From contig DAOLDB010000006.1 of NCBI GenBank assembly GCA_035327565.1, positions 39,443 to 103,442 on the forward strand: a DNA stretch of 64,000 nucleotides, given 5' to 3'. The stretch's first letter is position 1; each line of letters begins with the position of its first letter. Made by a program: the position numbers and the translations under genes. The stretch comes from JABDLO01 sp035327565. GTDB taxonomy: Bacteria > Bacteroidota > Bacteroidia > Chitinophagales > Saprospiraceae. Under the pieces are notes generated by a model, which had not been told where the DNA came from, made no database searches, and was given only the letters and a program-made list of their open reading frames with translations. Below are positions 8,425 through 17,354 of this stretch, one piece after another.

Positions 8425-8934
8425 TTATGATGGAGTTAATAGGTGGATCATATAGTGAAATTGGGGGTATTGACTGAGAAGGAATTCTTTATTTGGCGTT
8501 GCAAAATCTGCCATATCAAATCCTGGAGACATTGTAGCGCCCAGCAGGGCAAAGCTTCCGCCATCCTTTAAACGTGAACCCTGCCATGTTCCTTTGGGGA
8601 CTACAATTTGTGGCCGTAATCCATTTAAGATATCATTTCCAATGGTAATTACCTCACCTGAACCTGCTTCATGAAGAAGCAACATTTCAATGGGGTCTCC
8701 CGCATAAAAATGAAATATTTCGTCCGTCTTCAATAAGTGGAGGGAAGAAAAAGTCTCTGGCGTAAGCAGGTAATAAATGGCAGTGGAAAAATAGCGGTGA
8801 CCGCCGTATCTTTCCGGCAGATGTGCAGCCTCCACTTGTTCTTCTGAGCGGTAGGTCTGCCGATAGTAGCCCCCTTCAAAAGTGAGCGGTTTTAATTCCA
8901 GTGCTTCAATGATTTGTACTGCGACCTGATTCAT
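8425..8934 (-). CDS. Cupin-fold DUF985 protein
   Basis: A 169-residue soluble protein matching the DUF985/Cupin_5 family in full: 'LKPLTFEGGYYRQTYRS' near residue 14, 'TAIYYLLTPETFSSLHLLKTDEIFHFYAGDP' (about 51-81), and 'VVPKGTWQGSRL' (about 111-122), with 'FALLGATMSPGFDMADF' after it. The fold is a double-stranded beta-helix related to sugar epimerase cupins. The biochemical activity is unknown, though a role on sugars or nucleotide-like ligands has been suggested for the family. It is transcribed alone or after the esterase gene upstream on the same strand (162 bases away). The start ATG is the first in frame and gives the usual family length. Confidence 0.85.
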   Translation of the reverse strand: MNQVAVQIIEALELKPLTFEGGYYRQTYRSEEQVEAAHLPERYGGHRYFSTAIYYLLTPETFSSLHLLKTDEIFHFYAGDPIEMLLLHEAGSGEVITIGNDILNGLRPQIVVPKGTWQGSRLKDGGSFALLGATMSPGFDMADFATPNKEFLLSQYPQFHYMIHLLTPS

Positions 8935-9096
8935 GGATCCTGATATATAAGATTATGTCAATAATGGATAAGAATGTGGAGGAGATTTTAAATAATTCAT
9001 TCAAAGATTTCATCTTCACCAACCTTAAAACCTGATAATTTGAAAAAAAGTTAAAAGGAAACCTGCCCCACCAAATGTCCAATAGTTGTCCACCTC

Positions 9097-10122
9097 TCAC
9101 TCAAATACCAAATGCTCCGAGAAAAAAGGCAATACATGGGTGCGGATACGTTCTGCTATTCGGTTGAGGTGGTCGCCTTCATAGCTTTCATAGAGATGGG
9201 GTATGTTGTTGGTATTCAGCCATTCATGTAGTTTTCTTGTGGAATCGCTGATGCCGTAATCCTGCAGGCCGGCATCTAGGGCAATGGCAGTCATCGTCTT
9301 CATATTGGGTACGTAAGAATCAATCATATACAATATCCGGTTGGCTGTAATCTTATTGACGATATCCTGCCGCAACTCTCCTCCGGCAAAGGGCAAGTCT
9401 AAATAGAATGGGGGCAGGGAAGGGTTGGGAGCAAAAGCAGCCGAAGTGGCAAGGGTAGCAATTTCAAAAAAGGACGTTCCCTGTAACTGCTCAACATTGG
9501 TAAATGATTCTAACTTTTCCATCATTTCTTTGTTGCTAAAAACACCTCCTTCCAAACAGCAGGGACTCATCAGGTAAATGGATGAAAAAATATCCGGATG
9601 TTTCATCCCTAGGCGAATGGTGCCATAACCACCCATGGAATGACCTGCCAGTCCCCGGCTTTTTACATGAGCTAATGTGCGAAAGTTTGAATCAATGTAA
9701 TTCACCAATTCTTTTACTATGAAAGTTTCCCAGTCACCAATGGTAACTGAACTTGCATACATACTTCCTTTGAATCGATTGTAAGCATTGGGCATCACGA
9801 CGATCATCTCCCTTGACAATCCTTCCGATAAGGATTGGTTGATCACCGTATGCAGATTGATCCAATGGTTTTCCCACCCAAACCATTGACTGTCACTGTC
9901 GGTAAATCCATGGAGCATATATAGTACAGGGTAGCGTTTGCCTGGATTAGATAGATATGAAGGAGGCAGATAAACGGTTACATCACGTTCGGCAGGATCC
10001 CCGATAAGATTACCTTCAATGGCTTTGCTGTATAATTGAATGCGTTCTTTCGTACCTTCTTGTGAATACATGGACAGGTGGCTTGCTGTAACCAATAATA
10101 GAGTAATGGTAAATGCCTTCAT
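9097..10122 (-). CDS. Secreted alpha/beta-hydrolase esterase (esterase D/FrmB-like)
   Basis: A 341-residue protein with a Sec signal peptide of about 20 residues ending near 'SMYSQEG'. It has the esterase D family pattern: 'RDVTVYLPPSYL', 'KRYPVLYMLHGFTDSDSQW' (oxyanion region), the nucleophile elbow 'GLAGHSMGGYG' (Ser near 166) and a late 'YEGDHLNRI' supplying the catalytic His. The family hydrolyses short acyl or aryl esters (S-formylglutathione, feruloyl esters, mycolyl-type substrates), but the substrate here is open. Because it is exported, an extracellular or periplasmic ester such as a plant or algal ester is more likely than a cytosolic thiol ester. It has no close partner gene. Confidence 0.85.
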   Translation of the reverse strand: MKAFTITLLLVTASHLSMYSQEGTKERIQLYSKAIEGNLIGDPAERDVTVYLPPSYLSNPGKRYPVLYMLHGFTDSDSQWFGWENHWINLHTVINQSLSEGLSREMIVVMPNAYNRFKGSMYASSVTIGDWETFIVKELVNYIDSNFRTLAHVKSRGLAGHSMGGYGTIRLGMKHPDIFSSIYLMSPCCLEGGVFSNKEMMEKLESFTNVEQLQGTSFFEIATLATSAAFAPNPSLPPFYLDLPFAGGELRQDIVNKITANRILYMIDSYVPNMKTMTAIALDAGLQDYGISDSTRKLHEWLNTNNIPHLYESYEGDHLNRIAERIRTHVLPFFSEHLVFE

Positions 10123-10354
10123 AGTTTGCCGGTTTGGTTCTATTCACTAAACTACACAAAGCATAGAACATACTGCTTATAATTGGTTTCATTTTTTGGA
10201 GAGATTTATCATATATTAAAATCGTATATGTAATTTTAACAGAGTAAAAGCTTATTTAATGGGTTAGGATATAGGAAAAACAAGTATTCCAAAGCATATT
10301 TTTTATTGATAATTTCTATACAGTCAAATGCATTTGGAATGATGCATTCTATAC

Positions 10355-10565
10355 TCACAAAAAGATCTTTGTATGGCACAAAGAGTACAGAGGCTGTGAT
10401 TTAGCTGTTAGAACATATACCATCTTATTATTTTTTCCCGCAGATTAACGCAAATGATGCGCAAATGACGCAGATTTTAGAATTGGGATAAAAATAAAGT
10501 TCTGCCTAGATCAGCGAGATCAGAGGGAGGAAAAAGAAATTCAGGAAATACATCCAAATAGGACG
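10355..10565. repeat. Repeat family A, copy 3, preceded by ACAAAG-type repeat
   Basis: In the 10123-10633 gap, 'tcacaaaaagatctttgtat' and 'ggcacaaagag' (10355-10385) are followed at 10431-10530 by 'ttttttcccgcagattaacg', 'cgcagatttt' and 'gatcagcgagatcagaggga'. This is the same order as family A copy 1 but more diverged, with a degraded tail near 'ccaaatagga'. The rest of the gap (10123-10350) is AT-rich, and I see no gene in it. Confidence 0.55.
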
Positions 10566-10633
10566 TTGGTTAAATAAATGTGGAGTAAGGAATAAGAAAT
10601 GAGGGTAAAAGCGGAAAATGAAACAAGCCGCAT

Positions 10634-11746
10634 TCAAAACCAGGATTGGCTCATTTTGTGCCGGTGCATCTGAATGGTCTGATGAATTAATTTTTTGTCA
10701 ATAACACCCACCACCTGATCTTCTTCCAGAATAGCAACAATAGGAACTCCGTTTTTCACCATCAATAACCAGGCTTCATAAAGACTGGATTGAGGGTTCG
10801 ATGTAACCATTTTGTGGTTGCAATAATCATTGACAAAGCGATCAGCAAGATTGTCTTCCTGATGAATATGATGAAGTACATCTTCCGGGAGAAAACCTTG
10901 AATATCGCCTTGATCATTGGTGACTATAAAATGTTTTTCATTTCCACCCTTAATACTTTGAACAGCATCAACAACAGGATCCTCCAATTTCAATATTGTA
11001 AAATGAGTTCTCATGAAATCTCCGGCTTTCAGATCTCTTAATATCTGATTCATCATCATATTCCTGGATTCACTACCTGCAGAAACATATATAAACAGAC
11101 CTATAAGACTCAACATCAGGTATCCATGGTATATTCCATACATAATAAAAATGATAGCAATACTCTTTCCGATCCAATGTGCAATTTTGGTGGCTTTGTA
11201 ACGACCCCATTTCATGGCAAGAACGGATCGAAGGACGCGTCCTCCATCCATAGGGAAGGCGGGAACAAGATTAAAAATAAACAAGGCAATATTCATTACG
11301 ATCACAAAGGATAGAAACTCCCTGGGTATTACCAATAATGACAATTCAGAAGAACTGGGTAAGACCGATTGGCCCAAAATCAATACACTGGTCAAACTCA
11401 AAATGATGGCTAAGGCTATATTCACCGCTGGACCGGCCAATGCGATCAACATCTCTTTTGCAGGCTCTTCAGGAATGTTTTCCAGTCTTGCGATACCACC
11501 GATGGGAGAAAGGATAATATCTTTCGTTTCCACACCAAATCTTCGCGCAGTGAGCGCATGTCCATATTCATGCAAGATGACGCAAATAAAAAGAACAAGG
11601 ACATATAAAGCAAAAGCACCGGTTTCATTCCAGGTAAGCTTATTTAAAAAACCAATATAAAAAACAAAGAGGACCAGAAACCCAAAAGACCAGTGAACCT
11701 TCACAGGAATCTTGAAAAATGTACCTATTTGAAGGCTGCTTTTCAA
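10634..11746 (-). CDS. Site-2-type M50 metalloprotease with C-terminal CBS domains
   Basis: A 370-residue membrane protein. Hydrophobic segments span about residues 17-35, 41-60, 100-130, 143-165 and 190-220. The zinc site is complete: 'VILHEYGHAL' (HExxH near 59) and 'LVPAFPMDGGRVLRS' (the second-motif Asp). The C-terminal part, about 235-355, forms a CBS pair ('GDFMRTHFTIL', 'HFIVTNDQGDIQGFL', 'VPIVAILEEDQVVGVIDKK'). This SpoIVFB-like architecture performs intramembrane proteolysis controlled by nucleotide binding to the CBS module; the target is unknown. It lies three bases downstream of the acyl-CoA dehydrogenase gene and is probably co-transcribed with it. Confidence 0.88.
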   Translation of the reverse strand: MKSSLQIGTFFKIPVKVHWSFGFLVLFVFYIGFLNKLTWNETGAFALYVLVLFICVILHEYGHALTARRFGVETKDIILSPIGGIARLENIPEEPAKEMLIALAGPAVNIALAIILSLTSVLILGQSVLPSSSELSLLVIPREFLSFVIVMNIALFIFNLVPAFPMDGGRVLRSVLAMKWGRYKATKIAHWIGKSIAIIFIMYGIYHGYLMLSLIGLFIYVSAGSESRNMMMNQILRDLKAGDFMRTHFTILKLEDPVVDAVQSIKGGNEKHFIVTNDQGDIQGFLPEDVLHHIHQEDNLADRFVNDYCNHKMVTSNPQSSLYEAWLLMVKNGVPIVAILEEDQVVGVIDKKLIHQTIQMHRHKMSQSWF

Positions 11747-11749
11747 AGG

Positions 11750-12931
11750 TCATGATGTTTTATTGAAATGGAAAATCTTTTCATATAGGTTTCCTTTTAA
11801 AATATCTCTGGAAATGACAATTTTTTGAATTTCTGAAGTCCCTTCATAAATCTGCGTAATCTTAGCATCTCTCATGAGACGCTCTACATGGTATTCTTTG
11901 ACATAACCATAGCCACCATGAACCTGTACAGCTTCTACGGTATGTTTCATAGCCATTTGTGATGCAAAAAGCTTAGCCATACTGCTGGCGGTATCATATT
12001 CAAGACCCATATCTTTTAACCAGGCTGCACGGTATACCAACAGTCTGGCTGCTTCAATTTCCGTGGCCATATCTGCTAATTTGAAAGCTATTGCCTGATG
12101 ATGACCAATGGGTTTGCCAAACGTTACCCTTTCCCTGGCATATTGTAGTGAAAGTTCATAAGCTCCGGCGGCTATACCCAGGGCCTGGGCAGCAATACCT
12201 ATTCTGCCACCTGAAAGAACTGACATTGCATATTTAAAACCAAAACCATCTTCCCCTATACGGTTTTCTTTGGGAATTTTCACATCTGAATACATAATGG
12301 AGTGGGTGTCAGAGGAGCGGATTCCCAGTTTATTTTCTTTTGCACCAATGGAAACACCGGGCCAGGATTTTTCAACCAGAAAGGCATTGATGCCCCGATA
12401 ACCTTTTTCCGGATAAGTCTGAGCAATAACGACATGTAGTGAAGCACAACCCCCATTCGTGATCCAGTTTTTTGTGCCATTGAGAATGTAGTGATCTCCA
12501 TCCAAAAAGGCTGTGGTACGCTGGGAAGTCGCGTCGCTGCCTGCCTCCGGTTCGGACAAACAAAAGCACCCAATCCATTCTCCTGTGGCCAATTTAGGCA
12601 AGTATTTTAATTTTTGATAGTCAGAACCATATATTTCTATGCCCCAGCAAACTAAGGAGTTGTTGACAGACATCAATACCGAGCATGAATTATCCACTTT
12701 ACTGATTTCTTCCATAGCAAGCACGTAGGACAAAGTGTCCATACCTCCTCCACCGTAGGTGGGCGACACCATCATTCCCAAAAATCCGAGTTCGCCCATT
12801 TTACCAATTTCCTTTTCAGCAAATTTCATATGGGTGTCTCTTTCGATAACACCTGGCAACAGTTCTTTTTGCGCGAATTCCCGGGCTGCTTCTTTTACAG
12901 CCCATTGTTCTTCTGTCAATTTGAATTCCAT
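11750..12931 (-). CDS. Acyl-CoA dehydrogenase
   Basis: A 393-residue cytosolic flavoenzyme of normal family length that introduces a trans-2 double bond into acyl-CoA and passes electrons to ETF. Recognisable parts are 'CLSEPEAGSDATSQRTTA' (FAD and substrate region, about 126-143), 'NGTKNWITNGGCA' (about 151-163), 'SGGRIGIAAQALGIA' (about 240-254), 'QVHGGYGYVKEYHVERLMRDA' near 340 and the catalytic-base region 'QIYEGTSEIQ' near 366, with Glu in the usual position of short-chain enzymes. The position of the Glu and the length suggest a butyryl- or short-chain-like enzyme, but chain length is not certain. It leads the M50 protease gene. Confidence 0.93.
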   Translation of the reverse strand: MEFKLTEEQWAVKEAAREFAQKELLPGVIERDTHMKFAEKEIGKMGELGFLGMMVSPTYGGGGMDTLSYVLAMEEISKVDNSCSVLMSVNNSLVCWGIEIYGSDYQKLKYLPKLATGEWIGCFCLSEPEAGSDATSQRTTAFLDGDHYILNGTKNWITNGGCASLHVVIAQTYPEKGYRGINAFLVEKSWPGVSIGAKENKLGIRSSDTHSIMYSDVKIPKENRIGEDGFGFKYAMSVLSGGRIGIAAQALGIAAGAYELSLQYARERVTFGKPIGHHQAIAFKLADMATEIEAARLLVYRAAWLKDMGLEYDTASSMAKLFASQMAMKHTVEAVQVHGGYGYVKEYHVERLMRDAKITQIYEGTSEIQKIVISRDILKGNLYEKIFHFNKTS

Positions 12932-13186
12932 AGGTGCTTTATGCTTGCTTAATGATTAATGAATGTTTGTCTGTATCAATAAAATGGCGAATGATATTAA
13001 AAAGTTGAAAATGGCAAGAATTTAATAATGTCTTATGTGAAATTTACATCTTTTGCCTGTAAATCCATTAATATTTAACCAGAATGCCCGGAATATATAT
13101 GCATCAGTGATTAAATACCACATATTGTTCCAATAAATATCCTGGTTTTTTAATTACTTTTAGTATTCAGGCTTGAAACCCAATAC

Positions 13187-13990
13187 CTAAAAGGTTTTAC
13201 CTTTTCCATTGGATCTTTGGAGGTAATTTTCCAAAGCCATTGCCATTGATGGTGAATCAATGGAGGGTGCCTTTATATTTACAAAAAGTCCTCTGGATTC
13301 AACCGCCGCATGGGTAGAATTGCCGAAAACAGCAATGCGTGTTTCATTTTGTTTGAATTCAGGAAAATTGGTATATAAAGAATCAATACCCAAAGGGCTG
13401 AAGAAGACCAGAATATCATAAGTGACATCACTGAGATCAGAAAGATCACTAGCTACCGTGCGGTACATCATAACATCTTTAAAATCCATTTTCAATTGTT
13501 CCATATAAGACACCACCTCCTTAGCGCCCAGATTGGAACAGGGAAGAAGGAACTTCTCGTTTTTGTGTTTAACAAGGTAAGAATGAAGGTCTTCGATTTT
13601 CTTTTTTCCTACAAAAACTTTCCTTTTTCGGTAAATAATGAATTTTTGAAGATAATTGGCTATGGCCTCTGTGAGGCAAAAGTATTTGGTATCCTGGGAC
13701 ATTCTAACCCTTGTCTCTTCACACAGACGGAAAAAGTTTTCGATTGAATTCTTACTGGTAAATAATATAGCAGTGTATTCATCCGCCTTAAGTCTGTTTT
13801 TCCTGAATTCCTTTTCAACAACCGGTTCTACATGGATGAAGGGCCTCCAGTCTATGGTTAATCCCCATTTTTTTTCCAGTTCGTAATAAGGTGATCTTTC
13901 AGGTTTCGGCTGGGACACCAGAATGGTTTTGACCTCATTGTAGTTTTCAATATACTTTTCCTCCTTCGTTGCTGATATATTTGAAGCCAT
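13187..13990 (-). CDS. hemD: Uroporphyrinogen-III synthase
   Basis: A 267-residue protein with the two-lobed HemD arrangement. Lobe 1 carries 'KTILVSQPKPERSPYYELEKKWGLTIDW' and 'AILFTSKNSIENFFRLC'. Lobe 2 carries 'KFLLPCSNLGAKEVVSYME', 'VMMYRTVASDLSDL', 'DILVFFSPLGIDSLYTNFP' and 'IAVFGNSTHAAVESRGL'. HemD closes hydroxymethylbilane with inversion of ring D to give uroporphyrinogen III, the branch point to haem, sirohaem and corrinoids. Sequence conservation in HemD is low, but this form with a non-cleaved N-terminal extension is typical of Bacteroidota. The pairing with the DUF4271 gene immediately upstream on the same strand also recurs in the phylum. Confidence 0.88.
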   Translation of the reverse strand: MASNISATKEEKYIENYNEVKTILVSQPKPERSPYYELEKKWGLTIDWRPFIHVEPVVEKEFRKNRLKADEYTAILFTSKNSIENFFRLCEETRVRMSQDTKYFCLTEAIANYLQKFIIYRKRKVFVGKKKIEDLHSYLVKHKNEKFLLPCSNLGAKEVVSYMEQLKMDFKDVMMYRTVASDLSDLSDVTYDILVFFSPLGIDSLYTNFPEFKQNETRIAVFGNSTHAAVESRGLFVNIKAPSIDSPSMAMALENYLQRSNGKGKTF

Positions 13991-14025
13991 AAAAGCTATT
14001 GGTTTTGTCTAAACGGATTACAATG

Positions 14026-15156
14026 TCAGCTATTAATGGTATCAAGGGCAACCCTGACAATCACTAATAAGGGTATTACTTCGAAGGTGCAAAGATATAG
14101 AAAAAAATGAAAAAGCGAATGACTAAATAATAGCAATCCTTGTATTATTCCTCGGGTGTAACGAATCAAATAGATCAGTCCCAATATTACCATACTGATA
14201 ATCAAGGTGGTAAAAGAAATTTTATCCGGTGCAAAAGCAATAATCAGATTTGCAGGAAATAAAAAGATTCCAATCAGGAGGTTAAAAACAGCAATCATAA
14301 AGCTGTAGTGTACCGAAGCCATGTTGTCCTGGAAAATATTGGAAAACAAAGTCAGAAATAAATGACGAATCAGGTAAATGATTGTAATTCCACCAAAAAT
14401 CAACCACCAACTCAATGAAGTGTGTGGGTAAAACCAATTGACAAAGAGGTAAATAAATGTTGAAAGGTTGAGCAAGAATATGATATATAAGATGATCATT
14501 GCACCACTTTTGCCATTATCCTCTTCCTTTTGAGTCGCTTTTAAAATATTGTCATTGAAGATGGATTTGACCACCTTTCCAAAAATGGAGCGCCTGACAT
14601 TGGCCACTACAGCCAAAAGAATCATTGACAGCATCAATACGATGAAACTCAATACACTTTGAGCAGGTAAATCTTTTCTATCTTTGGGTATTTCAATTGT
14701 TTTTGCGGTTTCAGCACCCTCTCTCTTTTGGACCTCCTTTGGCTTTTCTGCATCCACCGGCAAGTCTGATTTTTCTTCTTCAGATAATTCTTTTACTTTT
14801 TCTAAAGGTATATTTTTATGTCCTTCTATATTCTCGGGTACGATGGACCGGACCCTTCTTCGTCTGTCTACCTCAAACGGATTAATTTCCAAATTTACAT
14901 TCAACTCCTCAACTTTACCTGCTGATACTACATCCTGTTCATCAACCTTCTCCGGTTCAGTAATTTTTTCTGTAATAATCGATTCTTTAGTGAGAACATT
15001 TTCAGTAGCTATTTCTTTCTTTTCTTTTATTTCTGTTGCCGGACTTTCAATGTTGCTTCTTTTCAATCGGACTTCAAATGGATTATTAGCCTGAGCGAAT
15101 AAGTGACACCCTGAAAAGATTATGATTGATATTATAAAAAATTTTAGCAAATGCAT
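14026..15156 (-). CDS. DUF4271 membrane protein
   Basis: A 376-residue protein: N-terminal signal segment ending near 'HLFAQANNPFEVRLKR', a charged low-complexity extracytoplasmic region of about 130 residues rich in Glu and Lys, then about six transmembrane segments from residue 160 on. The membrane part with 'VRRSIFGKVVKSIFNDN' and 'NLLIGIFLFPANLIIAF' matches DUF4271. It lies 35 bases upstream of hemD on the same strand, so the two are likely one transcription unit. The function of DUF4271 is not known. The 'NPFEV' motif occurs twice (about residues 24 and 93) within the soluble region. Confidence 0.8.
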   Translation of the reverse strand: MHLLKFFIISIIIFSGCHLFAQANNPFEVRLKRSNIESPATEIKEKKEIATENVLTKESIITEKITEPEKVDEQDVVSAGKVEELNVNLEINPFEVDRRRRVRSIVPENIEGHKNIPLEKVKELSEEEKSDLPVDAEKPKEVQKREGAETAKTIEIPKDRKDLPAQSVLSFIVLMLSMILLAVVANVRRSIFGKVVKSIFNDNILKATQKEEDNGKSGAMIILYIIFLLNLSTFIYLFVNWFYPHTSLSWWLIFGGITIIYLIRHLFLTLFSNIFQDNMASVHYSFMIAVFNLLIGIFLFPANLIIAFAPDKISFTTLIISMVILGLIYLIRYTRGIIQGLLLFSHSLFHFFLYLCTFEVIPLLVIVRVALDTINS

Positions 15157-15378
15157 AATGCAAATTTAATGATAAAAATGTCGCAGTGGACTTCTTTATA
15201 AAAATTTTATCTATTAGGAATCCGATACCCGGGTTTCAAAAATTCATTTGCATATTTAAAAAAATGAAAATCTCAATGATAGATTACCGTCAAGAAGCGG
15301 AATTTCAGGAAAAATATTTTCAGTATTTACAATACCAGAGGCAAAAATAAGGAAAAATAATGTGGGATGGAGCTTAAG

Positions 15379-15408
15379 AAAAAAAAAGGCCGCGAGAGAT
15401 CGCAGCCT
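15379..15408 (-). terminator. Rho-independent terminator of the Bor-like gene
   Basis: On the minus strand, aggctgcg (15408-15401), a six-base loop and cgcggcct (15394-15387) form an eight-pair stem with one G-T pair, followed by a run of eight T (15386-15379). It begins 16 bases after the stop codon of the small lipoprotein gene. Confidence 0.85.
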
Positions 15409-15424
15409 AATCGGTTTTTGTGAT

Positions 15425-15718
15425 TTACTTTTTGACAATCACAGTTGTGGGTGAATATATACCCCCTGTCAAAAGTGATAACAACCCATCAACAAAAGTA
15501 TGGGTAATAGTGACATCGTAATCGGTTGCATCTCCTGCAAGCTCTTTGAAATCCTTAGTGCCAATAGGGGCAAGTCCATTAATTAAATAATGATTTTTGC
15601 CTTGAATTTCTAATCCCGTCTGAGCCCCTCTGCCCACTGAAAAAGTATATGTATAACAGGAAGAAAAAAGAAATGCAAGAAGAAAAATAAAACTCAAATT
15701 TTGTAGTACCTTTTTCAT
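15425..15718 (-). CDS. Bor-like (Lambda Bor family) small lipoprotein
   Basis: A 97-residue protein with a lipoprotein signal peptide and lipobox 'LFSSCYT' (Cys at about 21). The mature part contains 'VGRGAQTG', 'KNHYLINGLAPIGTKDFKELAG' and 'HTFVDGLLSLLTGGIYSPTTV', the conserved core of the phage-lambda Bor/Iss family. Lambda Bor is an outer-membrane lipoprotein linked with serum resistance in enterobacteria; in environmental Bacteroidota the role is unknown. There are no other phage genes nearby, so this is a chromosomal homologue rather than a prophage marker. A strong terminator follows directly. Confidence 0.82.
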   Translation of the reverse strand: MKKVLQNLSFIFLLAFLFSSCYTYTFSVGRGAQTGLEIQGKNHYLINGLAPIGTKDFKELAGDATDYDVTITHTFVDGLLSLLTGGIYSPTTVIVKK

Positions 15719-16012
15719 TTGATTTCAATTTAGTATTATTAATAAAAAGTAATTTGAAGACGATTTTTCGAATTGTAAGATTAATAAAAACTTTATATAT
15801 TTTGTCTATATATCTACAAAATATTTGAATTGGACCGCAAGGAAAATATAATAACCCAAACATGATCACATTTTGAAAACACTTTTATTTTTTTTATTCT
15901 TACCGGATTAAGGAAAATCAATTCGATCATTCTAGTTTTACATTCAGTTGCATCATAATGAATGTAAAGAACTTATCGTTAATTATTCAACTATTGAATT
16001 CTGTACAGTATC

Positions 16013-17335
16013 ATGCCATCACGCTACATTACCAGTTTATTGTTTTTCGGAGGGATAGTGGTGTTGGGTATTATTTTCACCCAATCCTACTGGTTGATAA
16101 AAAGTTGGGATTTAAAAGATCAGGAATTTGATCAGACGGTTCACATAGCGCTCAGGCAGGTAGCTGAAAATATCGCCAACTATAATAATATAGAATTACC
16201 TAAACAAAACCTGATCCAAAGGAGATCGTCCAACATATATGCGGTAAATGTGAATAGCTCTATTGATGCCAACATCCTTGAAGATAACCTCCTTACACTT
16301 TTTGAACAGTATTCTATCAAGACAGACTTTGAATACGCTGTGTACGATTGTTATTCTGATCACCTGGTATATGGAAATTACTGTAAAATGGTGGCTGATA
16401 GTAAGGCGCAAATGAAATCCACAGAGTCACTTCCAAAATTTGATGATCTCATTTATTACTTTGTGGTCAAGTTTCCTTCCCGGGAGAGCTATTTATTGAG
16501 CAATATCCGTATTTCTGTTATTTTTTCAATGATCACTACTTTGGCCGTAATCTTTTTTCTGTATACGATGTGGATTATTGTAAAACAAAAAAAGCTTTCT
16601 GAATTGCAAAAAGATTTTATCAATAATATGACTCATGAGTTTAAGACACCTATTGCTTCCATTAAAATCGCTACGGATGTCCTTAGTCAGAGTCAGGGAA
16701 TAAAAAGTGATCCAAAATTGAAAAGGTATGCTGAAATCATTAATCAACAAAATACCCGGTTGAATGATCAGGTGGAAAAGGTATTGAATATAGCTAAGCT
16801 GGAAGATGAAGGTTTTACCTTGAACAGGGAGGTTTTTGAACCGTCTTTGATTATCGCTGAAATTATAAAAGTAGAAGGGGATAAACTTCCATTAGGAACA
16901 ATCAAATACAAAGCACCGGAGACCTATACTCTTTTATCGGCGGATAAAATACATTTTACCAATGTGATTTATAATCTAGTGGATAACGCCATTAAATACA
17001 GCAAAGAATCCGGACCCAATGTTGAAATTATTTTAGAACGGGAGAATGGCCATTGTAGATTGAAAGTGCAAGATAATGGCATAGGAATAGCCAGGGAAAA
17101 TTTAAAAAAAATCTATGAAAAATTTTACCGCGTTTCAACAGGAAATGTTCATAACATCAAAGGATTTGGGCTGGGATTGTTTTATGTAAAAAATATTTGC
17201 AAGGCTCATGGTTGGGAGTTAAGCATTAATTCAGAACCGGATATAGGCACTACAGTAGTCATTGAAATGGCGGCTTATGAAAATACCAGGAAGGATACAA
17301 AGGGAGTGAAGAAACTGGATCACCAACCCATATAG
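16013..17335 (+). CDS. Membrane sensor histidine kinase (RprX-like)
   Basis: A 440-residue kinase with two membrane helices (about 7-25 and 166-190) bracketing a 140-residue periplasmic sensor region that contains two Cys (113 and 124). The cytoplasmic part follows directly without an obvious HAMP domain: HisKA with 'NNMTHEFKTPIASI' (phospho-acceptor His208), then the ATPase domain with N box 'NLVDNAIKYS', G1 'DNGIGI', and G2 'GFGLGLFYVK'. The partner regulator begins 19 bases downstream. The layout resembles the RprXY system of Bacteroides. The signal is unknown. Confidence 0.9.
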   Translation: MPSRYITSLLFFGGIVVLGIIFTQSYWLIKSWDLKDQEFDQTVHIALRQVAENIANYNNIELPKQNLIQRRSSNIYAVNVNSSIDANILEDNLLTLFEQYSIKTDFEYAVYDCYSDHLVYGNYCKMVADSKAQMKSTESLPKFDDLIYYFVVKFPSRESYLLSNIRISVIFSMITTLAVIFFLYTMWIIVKQKKLSELQKDFINNMTHEFKTPIASIKIATDVLSQSQGIKSDPKLKRYAEIINQQNTRLNDQVEKVLNIAKLEDEGFTLNREVFEPSLIIAEIIKVEGDKLPLGTIKYKAPETYTLLSADKIHFTNVIYNLVDNAIKYSKESGPNVEIILERENGHCRLKVQDNGIGIARENLKKIYEKFYRVSTGNVHNIKGFGLGLFYVKNICKAHGWELSINSEPDIGTTVVIEMAAYENTRKDTKGVKKLDHQPI

Positions 17336-17354
17336 GAAACATTTAAGATTGATT

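Noticed and set aside
8906..9100. 64-codon minus-strand frame between the cupin and esterase genes
   Set aside because: It overlaps both neighbours' edges, shows no family likeness and has no promoter or clear start signal.
4836..10565. CRISPR array suspected from repeated strings
   Set aside because: Copies are kilobases apart, have no regular spacers, and no cas genes are present.
11214..11660. 148-codon plus-strand open frame
   Set aside because: It is antisense to the M50 protease gene, whose motifs are certain; the frame is a shadow.
14684..15094. 136-codon plus-strand frame rich in Ser and Phe
   Set aside because: Antisense to the low-complexity Glu/Lys region of the DUF4271 protein, which produces such a frame automatically.
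15256..15438. 60-codon minus-strand frame after the Bor-like gene
   Set aside because: It covers the terminator stem and consists mainly of biased hydrophobic residues.
15425..15718. Prophage suspected from the Bor-like lipoprotein
   Set aside because: No integrase, capsid, tail or lysis genes nearby; the protein has its own terminator in an ordinary chromosomal setting.
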